This document shows positions 56,422-64,000 of a stretch of DNA of 64,000 nt, in pieces. The notes below the pieces were generated by a model that was not told the origin of the DNA, did no database searches, and worked only from the letters and a program-made list of their open reading frames with translations. Made by a program: the position numbers and the translations under genes. Source of the DNA: Ectocarpus siliculosus (lineage: Eukaryota > Sar > Phaeophyceae > Ectocarpales > Ectocarpaceae); assembly GCA_000310025.1 (NCBI GenBank), contig FN649752.1, positions 3,204,566-3,268,565 on the forward strand, read 5' to 3'. How positions within the stretch are numbered: position 1 is the first letter of the stretch; each line of letters begins with the position of its first letter.

Positions 56422-59400
56422 GGTTATCGCTGCCCTGGCGGCGTCGGCATCAGTTGCCAACGGCTTCGCATTCGCACCGTCCGTGCGATGCGCGGGGAAC
56501 GTCCGACCTGGTGCGTCATGGGTTGGAGAGGCACAATCTGCACGGTCGCGGGTAGCGCCATGCCGGGTGATGACGGAGGTGGATGAGGTGGTTGGGACGG
56601 AAACGGAGGGTGACTTGGATGGGGACGTGTCTTTTGTGGAGCCTCCCAACCGGTTCGACAAGATCAAGGCGCAGTACAAGGGTGTGACGACCGCCTTAGA
56701 TCTGTCGGAGGAGACAGCAGCATACGAAGACTTCCAGACGCTTCTCACAGACAACAAGGTAAGAGAGAGAGAGCAAGCTCGATATTCGGCTCGTTGCTGA
56801 AATATTCATCGTCGTCGGCACACATGTTACCCACGCCCCATATTTGCCCCTATATTGGTGTATGCATACAAATCGGTCCGAACCAAGCACACACACTTCT
56901 ACCAGTCTTTTACAGAGAGGTGAATGCAAGTACCAAGCACAAAGTTGTGCAACCGAGACATAACCGCTCGAGAGGTCAAGCACTGCTGTAACGCAGTCGC
57001 ACATTTTACATTGCAGTTGTGGCCGCGACCGCAGCAGTAGTTCTTCGAGGGCAAAAACTGCGTGTCTGTGCCCTAGTATACGTCGCCTAAGAGGGTAATC
57101 TGTGCCACATTCTCTGCAACAACCCAGGCCGTTTATGTACATGTGGCCCAGCAAAACGAATCCGCGTGTTATGATGTGGTGCTCTTCTATGCGTACCAAC
57201 TAAAGAGTGGCTCACACCTTTCCTCTTCCACGAGCGTTTCGAGGAATCAAACAACTTTGGAGCGCTTGCGCGATTCTGGGGAAAGAGAGAGCGTCTCCAC
57301 CGTTTCTAAAAATGCCTGTGAAATACTTATCTAGTAACATTCATGACCTGTTGACATTTGCACAGGTCAGCTTTGAGAGAGGAGAAATCGTCAAGGGGAC
57401 CGTTATCCAATTCGAACCATCGGGGGCTCTGATTGACATCGGGGCGAAGGCAACAGCGTACATGCCCGCGCGCGAGGTAATCCTTCCTGCAAAATGTCAA
57501 TGTTCCTTCTGTCCCCCATCGGAGAGCACCAAAGATCGCAGTTTGACATTACGTCGGCCGCACTTTGGCAAACAGTCTAAAACAGCAGAGTAGTAGACCG
57601 GTAGAGTAGAAATCTTGATTTCATCTTACCTCACTGCGTTGTTATCCTTAGTCATTCACCATGTGTAGTCGGGTTCCTTATACGTGAGGACAGATGAACG
57701 CGCGAGTGTTTAACATGTTGAAAGCCATATTCCCCTGCGCATATGGAGCCACGGTTTTGCGGGTGTAGCCCTGTCTGCCTTGACTTTTTTTTCGCCTTCT
57801 ATGTACTTCATACTGCCATGAACACTGCGTTTAATACGGCATCAATGATGAAGAATCTGTTCGCAGTCCTGCGTACCTACCTTCTGGTTTGGTCCCCATA
57901 GCTATGGAGCCCAATCCAGCGTGAGAGAAATGTTCGTCTGTGTGCATGCCTTCATTTTTTTATTTTGACGTGAGAAGGGTTCGCATCCCCCCCCTTCATG
58001 TCTAACCAAGAACTAATGCTTTCTACTACACGTACAAGGCACGTGATGCGGGAAAATATACCTCTTGGAGTAGTCTTTTAATGTGATCGATTCAGTGATC
58101 TTGTCTCTGTTCTCGATGTGGTGATCTCAAGGCGAGCCTGGATGAAGTGGAGTCGATGGAGGGGCTTCTGGAACTGGACGAGACGATGGACGTGATGATC
58201 ATCTCGGACGAGAATGAAATGGGGCAGGTACTTCAATCACGCGATCTACTTTGCAACTTAGTCCGACCAAAAGAAAATAGTAGTCGTTATGTCTTATGAT
58301 GCGCGCAAAATAGTTTCGTGTTTGTCCCTTGCGAAACAATCCAATGGTCCTCTCGCCGTTGCCACGATGTTCGTTGGATTGTGTTGGCCATATCTGCCCG
58401 CGTTTCTCATATGCATACCTCGTATATGTATATGACTTCGGTGTTTGTGCCAACAGGTTTTTGTTATGCTGACAACGTTAACTTCAATATTCGCTGGGCC
58501 ACAAAGTAGCGGACATGTTTCAACGGTTGACACCCCGTTTTGTTTCGTTTTTCTTCCCCGCCCCTCCCGTGTACCTGGTATGCAACAGGTTCAGGTTTCT
58601 ATCCGCCGAATCCAGTACGAGAAGGCGTGGTCGAAGGTGGAAGATATGCAGGCTGAGGACGTGGTGTTCGAGGGTCCGATCATCGCTGTCAACCGCGGTG
58701 GAGCCATCGTTCTCGTTGAGGTGTGTAGGAAGTAGTTCGTCAGTGCTTCTGCTCCCTAATGGGTTGCGCGACCGCAGCTTGCCTACGAGCAATCATGAAC
58801 CTCGATTGCGTTTGAACACAGGTGCGACCGGCACGGAAAGGGATTGAACCACAGCCGCAGCCGTTTCATCTCCTCATGTCTTGTTTGCTCTTGCCCGCTC
58901 TCCGTTCCTCGTTCCTCATGACAGGGGCTCCGCGGCTTCTTGCCCGGATCACACATGTGCGGTGGGCTCCCGACCGAAGATGCGGTTGGAAAGGTCATGA
59001 AGTACAAGTTCCTTGAGGTGAGTGCAGCCTGTTTGAAGAATTCTACCTACCTTGCCTTCGCGAATGCGTACTTGTTGCTCTACCATTTCGAAGGACGCGA
59101 CCTCGTTGATCTGCGCGGGCTAATCGTCACATCTTTTATCGGTCCCCTGGATGCCTTTGGGCAATGCCGTTTGTTCCGCAAGGTTAACGCGGAGAACAGC
59201 AAGCTGGTAGTGTCTAATCGCCGTGCGGTACTGGAGCAGGAGATGAAGGAGCTCTCTCGCGGAGACGTCGTGGAGGGGTGAGGAATCACAATAACACATG
59301 GCCACAATGAGAGAACGCCTCTCTGTTGTAAATGTGCCCAAACTTGTCTGACGCCGATCAGAAATTGCAGTTTTCAAGGACGACTATGTCCCCCGAGTCT

Positions 59401-60705
59401 CGGCCCGTTTTCCTGGATGATCTTTCGAGACATTTTCTGGACATGAAAGCAGTCCGCCGGCGAAATGGCCAAGATTGTCAATAATCTTCTTGCGTCTACC
59501 CCTTTTTCTTGAGGTTGAGGTCGCTCTCCCTTTGATCACAACAGCAGCGTCGTTGCAACCGTCTTTTTTGGTCATCCACAATCGCGCACTCTCGCGAACG
59601 TCACTCTTCTACGTTTATCGTCTTTGCCACAACTGCTGTCTTGGAAACATTCCTCTCTTTCCCTACCCTTCGTCGTTCCTTCCCTGCAACAGTCACGTGA
59701 AGGCCATCAAGCCGTACGGAGCTTTCGTGGAGATCCGTGGCATGTCTGGGCTGCTGCACATCTCGCAGATCTCGTTCGACCGCATCGAGGACCTCCCATC
59801 CATCATGCAGATGGGCATGAAGCTCAAGTGCATGATCATCGACCACGACAAGGTGAGGCGAAAACTAAAAAAAACTCGTCGCCCCCGTCTTGAAAACGGC
59901 GCAAGCTGCACCTTGCGAAGGGCTTGAGAGTGCGGCACAACCGCCGCAGAATGCAGTTGCGAGTGCGAGCATCTCTGGTCTACGTTGGCATCGTGTGCAT
60001 GACTGGAGGCACTGACTATTGCGCCCCCTCTTACGCATGTAGGTGAACGGACGTATCGCACTCAGCACCAAGACCTTGGAGCCCGAGCCCGGAGACATGA
60101 TCAAGAACCCCCAGAAGGTGTACGACATGGCCGAGGTGAGAGACGCGGCGTTCAAGGGTGTATGGTTTTGGTAGCCTTGTTGTTCGTGTGCGCATTTTGT
60201 GCATCCCAATCGTCTCTCTCTGTGGGTGGAAGATGGCCGAGGAGTCTGTCTGCCAAGAGAAACACCAAGCAAACGCGTTGACACTGCTGTATGGCTCATG
60301 TTCGCCATAAGAGGCAAGATCGGAACCAATTATAAGCAATGTTGATAATGCTGATGAAAAGGGCCAGGCTGCCGACCCCAATGACAATTTGGAATCCTGG
60401 AACGTTTTGTGATCCTAACGGAGGCGCCTCTATCGGTACTTGTTGCGGCCCCACACTCCCATATGCGTTCGTCTTCGGTGACGCCCCAATCAATCTCCCA
60501 TTTTTCCCAGGCGACCGCTGCCAAGTACCACCAGCGAATGGAGCACGAGCGCAAAGCCCGCGAGGATGCCGCCAAGAGCATCGTCATGGGATTGGGTGAC
60601 GGACTCGACTCTTTCGACTCCGATGTTCTGGCGGGCATCGCTGACGGGATCGAATCCGTGCTTCGCGCCCCTATCGGGGAAGGCGACAACAGCAGCGAGG
60701 CATAA
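56422..60705 (+). CDS. PRPS1: Plastid 30S ribosomal protein S1 (nuclear-encoded)
   Basis: Ribosomal protein S1 binds mRNA through S1 (OB-fold) repeats during plastid translation initiation. Exons: 56422-56758, 57366-57476, 58132-58227, 58589-58720, 58925-59017, 59183-59277, 59693-59852, 60043-60135 and 60511-60705. Repeat 1 begins ERGEIVKGTVIQFEPSGALI, repeat 2 has VVFEGPIIAVNRGGAIV with RGFLPGSH, and repeat 3 has AIKPYGAFVEI, GLLHISQIS and RIALSTKTLE. Three S1 repeats and an acidic, Ala-rich tail are typical of chloroplast S1. The first exon encodes a hydrophobic VIAALAASASVANG stretch followed by FAFAPS, fitting a signal peptide plus transit peptide with an aromatic residue at the cleavage point, as in secondary red plastids. 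An initiator Met is not found: a TGA sits directly upstream in frame, and the exon probably begins at an acceptor near 56421. A short 5' exon must lie upstream. Confidence 0.9.
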
Positions 60706-61464
60706 TGAAGAAGGCGTGTGCAGCAGTGCCTTACATCCGCATGGCGGTTCGGTGACTTGTCTTTTTCCATCAGTGCTGCAGCACAAACGTTTGATCAAAC
60801 CCGTGTTTTACTTTTTGTAAGAAGTTCAAGTCTCGAGGCCGTTCACCTAGCCAAGTACATGAGATGGTAACCTGTGTTGAATTTCTTTTGGCTTTTAGAG
60901 GTTATACGCAGTGAACACATTTTTTGTCGTTGAAAATAACAGGTAACTTTTCATGAAGGACATCGCCGCAAGACCTTGCGCGTGTATGATGGGTGTTTGT
61001 TTTGTAGCCCCATTCTAAACGTCAGACCTTGCGGCGTGACAAGGACCAGAATAATCTCTGGCGCACAGCAGTGGCGCTCTTTTTCAGTGATTTGGCCAAG
61101 CGGAAGAAACAGTCAGGGCGGGAGCTGGGGGGGCGTGTCTAAGTAAGTGGACGAGCTTGCAACTTCGCCCACCATGTACCCCAAATCCAGAACATTCTCT
61201 CAGATGCTTGTGTGAAGATGTGGCTTGAGTTGGTGCTGCCTAGATGCTTTGGAGAACGCGAGTCTTAGTCTTCGCTCGTGCTGCACGCACTTCCTCAACT
61301 GGAGCCAACACGAGAGCAGGGTACACGGAATTGAAAATATTGCAAGAAGGAGAAAATACCAAAGACCCCGCATCAACCGCAACAAGTACGGTTTTCGACT
61401 AGGCCTATTCTGAAACGCAGATATGCGTCATGTTCCACTTAATTACTGAAATAGTTGAAAAAAC
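60706..61464. other. Convergent 3' region S1/KMO
   Basis: About 760 bp between the S1 stop at 60705 and the KMO stop at 61465. Contains no supported coding frame and is probably shared 3' untranslated sequence. Confidence 0.45.
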
Positions 61465-64000
61465 CTAAACCCTCATGACGACCTTTCGTGCCACCACGGC
61501 TACAGCACACACAACGCCTGCGACGAAAAGTGCTTTGGTCACAGTTGCCTCCCTCTTCACTCCTCGCAAGATTTCCCCGTACGACATCTTGTTCCCGCTG
61601 ATGGCCATAAGTGAAGGGGGTGTGAAAACCTGTACGTCGGGAGGATGCACACCATGCCGCCAATGAGGGCAGAAGAAAAGAGGGGACACCAACGGAAACG
61701 GTTTGAATTGAGTGAGTACGAGGCCCGCGAGCAACAAAGCCGAGTGAGCAGGTGTCCTCTATGCCGTTGTTTCGCAAGAAACTGGTAAACCCGTAGTGCA
61801 GGCAGTCCGATGTGACCTGGGGGGAAAAAATCTGCTCTTACCATCAAGAACAGTGTGGGTGAGGTTTGAGGCGCCCGAAAAAAGCTCAAGACTAAACCGC
61901 GAAACTACTGCTGTTCAAGGCGCGACAAAAGAAAAAGTCCGCGTGGAAAATCGGTCAAATTTGGCGTCATTCCTTTCACAGATTTCGCGAAGCGCTTGTT
62001 TGCCAGTACACTTTAGGGAGAGAGTGCTGACTGGTCTATCAGTCAGTGCTGTCAAATGGATGCATGGCGAAGGAATTATCCTGTGTGAACCAGCCCCAAT
62101 GTAGCTTTTCGGTAAGAGAAGCACCATACGGTTGTGGAAACTGCGAGAAACGATTGATGAATGGGGTGACGAACTAAACTATCTGTACTGTGTGAGACAG
62201 AGGGCGCTCAGGCACAAAACAACTAGGCAACAAGAAGACATGGTCTTCCGTCGTGTTCTTTTTATTATTCCTTAAGAACATGAACCTCACAATGTTCAAG
62301 TCAACGAACTTTTGGTCACAATACTCCCTGTCGATATTTTGCAACAGGTGCTTGGTCTGCGGTGGCAATTAAGGGGCGAGGGTTAGCAACAGTGACCGTC
62401 TGAATGTGACCATTTCTGTGTCCTACAAAAAAGTGGGGGGGGAGGAATTGCTCACCTTCGGAGCCAAAAGACCAAGGGTCTTGTTGAGGAGAACCGTCAT
62501 GAGTAGCTGAGCTGCGAAGGCAGGCCGCATGGACCTAGCACCCCCCATCCCTTCTTCGCTCAGTTCGCACACGGCTACGGCATCCTCGAACCTCCGCTCG
62601 TTGTAGGCCTCGAGGACTTTGGGCACGTCGACCGCTTGTCCCACCGCCTTACCCTCCGTTGCGGAATCCAAGACTTGAGCGAAGACTTGGCAGTCCTCTG
62701 GCAAGAGGTAACGAAGGAAAGTCGATGAGACCGGTGAAGAGGGGGGGCGTCTGCTTTTTGCCGTGACACATGCATACAGCGGAGCATACTGCTATGCAAA
62801 CAAGAACGCGATGTTATTTGCTAGGGTATATCGTGATGTATTGAGATGGGCAATGCCGGTCAAGGACCAATCAATCAAATTCTTGGCACGCGGCCGGTCT
62901 TTGTGACTCTCCATGCCTGACAATGAGGAAAGCCAGGGCGCAAATGTTATGGCATTGGTCGAGTCGTGGGGGCCGATTTCGTCTTGGGAACGGAAATCTG
63001 AACATAAAACTAGATTTTCACGCAAAAGTTCCACAGCTTTCACAGAAACGGTGGGAGGGTGGAATCGAATCCACAGCTGGTTGCAGGTCTGGGACGACGC
63101 CAATGTGTTCGAAATATACCAAAGGTATTGCAAAGAGACACACCGTGGTTACAATTGCGTCACAAAATGACAAACGGATGATTAGGCCTTTCCAAAGAGC
63201 GAAGAGTTATGAACAGACCAATGCATAAATAATCCACGAAGTTGTATACTGTTTGAAGTAATGGATTGACCACAATCTTTGTGCGCGAGATAACGTGAAC
63301 AAGTGGAGGTAAGCTGCCGAGGCGAGAACGACAAGTCAATGCTGCTCACCCAAGGCTGCGTTAACTCCTTGGCCAAGAGACGCCCACATGGAATGCGCTG
63401 CATCGCCAATCAAGAAGATGCTTCCATGCGCCAAACGTGAGCAGTAGGTAGACCGGAGCTGCTGAGTCCTGCGCATTGATGTGAGGGGACCGGGAGCTAC
63501 AGTAAAGCGGCGTATGCCGGACAAAAGCACACGTTGCACAGGGAAGCCGATCGACGCAGTTGCTACCACGTGTTCGGCCGAATGAGTTGTACCTAACCAA
63601 TGATGAGCAAGGATATTCTATTTTGAGCTAACCAAATTCTTCTCATACTGTATTCGCCTCGTACACAATACACAAGTGCAGTAGTGGACGCACTCGCTGC
63701 AATCCTCACCGTCGCTCAAGGAACTCCTTAGCAACCTCTTCGCTTGGTCCTTCGTGCCCGAAGGCGCTGGGGTAGTAGTGTCCGAAGAAGTCACGCACGT
63801 CCTGCGTCGTCTTCATGAGCGCATCGAACGAAGTCTTGCCTTCGCTAGGTAGAACCACCGTGGCAGTGAGCATTCCATCTGCAAAAAAAAAGGCACCGAG
63901 ACGAAAAATAAAATGGGCAGGTCAGTTGATTCAGTGTAGGGCCAGCGCGGAGAAGGTCGACTAAGGCGACTTAAAACCGGTTAGTTGATCGTGAACGGCC
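61465..64000 (-). CDS. KMO: Kynurenine 3-monooxygenase-like FAD monooxygenase (5' part beyond window)
   Basis: KMO hydroxylates L-kynurenine to 3-hydroxykynurenine with FAD and NADPH, on the route from tryptophan to NAD, usually at the mitochondrial outer membrane. Exons 63710-63878, 63350-63468, 62456-62697 and 61465-61629 join in phase. The key motif is FLIGDAAHS followed by GQGVNAALEDC, the FAD-binding C-terminal signature, and the EDC ending favours KMO over other aromatic hydroxylases. Upstream, SFDALMKTTQDVRDFF matches the family. The C-terminus carries FTPPSLMAI and MSYGEI, then a hydrophobic segment (ALFVAGVVCAVAVVA) and a basic tail, consistent with the C-terminal membrane anchor known for KMO. 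The N-terminal Rossmann fold lies beyond base 64000, so the entry is partial. A possible extra exon at 62280-62356 was judged less likely. Substrate is inferred from family motifs. Confidence 0.78.

Noticed and set aside
62280-62356. Possible extra KMO exon reading TKHLLQNIDREYCDQK.
   Set aside because: Joining the flanking exons directly gives the family's expected LLAPK-FTPPSLMAI continuity and keeps the phase.
63050-63075. T-arm-like hairpin GTGGAATCGAATCCAC suggesting a tRNA.
   Set aside because: The loop is one base short of a normal T-loop, and no acceptor or anticodon stem pairs with it on either strand.

Overview
The window is a stretch of nuclear DNA from an intron-rich eukaryote, most likely a photosynthetic, flagellated stramenopile such as a brown alga or close relative. 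Four things point there. Almost every gene is split by GT-AG introns of about 90 to 1200 bp. The plastid ribosomal protein S1 gene starts with a signal-peptide-like stretch followed by a small-residue/FAP motif, as expected for a secondary red plastid. The window carries basal-body and axoneme genes (epsilon-tubulin and CCDC113). Neighbouring genes almost always lie on opposite strands, an arrangement reported for Ectocarpus. Species assignment is inference; no search was run.

Layout from left to right: a conserved protein of unknown function (+, about 324-5408); the tRNA t6A factor TsaE (-, 7220-8738); the 60S biogenesis factor NSA2 (+, 9050-13376); epsilon-tubulin (+, 15837-18685); the ciliary coiled-coil protein CCDC113 (-, 18909-22518); a three-repeat MYB transcription factor (+, 23465-32866); the GATOR2 subunit WDR59 (-, 33457-47686); the ER targeting factor TMEM208/SND2 (+, 48633-49947); a family GH1 beta-glucosidase (-, 51111-55831); plastid ribosomal protein S1 (+, about 56422-60705); and a kynurenine 3-monooxygenase-like flavoprotein (-, 61465 to beyond the right edge). 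Apart from NSA2 followed by epsilon-tubulin, genes form alternating convergent and divergent pairs.

Exon structures were built by hand from splice signals, reading-frame continuity and remembered family consensus. For NSA2, epsilon-tubulin, CCDC113, GH1, TMEM208 and most of MYB and S1 the phases close exactly and protein lengths match the family (260, 473, 332, 474, 158 and about 931 residues; S1 lacks only its first exon). Gene 1, WDR59 and the ends of TsaE and KMO are less certain. There is no operon logic; the only functional grouping is the convergent ciliary pair. Non-genic structure includes two large imperfect palindromes that look like MITEs (1816-1910 and 15379-15607), short tandem repeats and four divergent promoter regions. 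No rRNA, tRNA, CRISPR or autonomous transposon was found.
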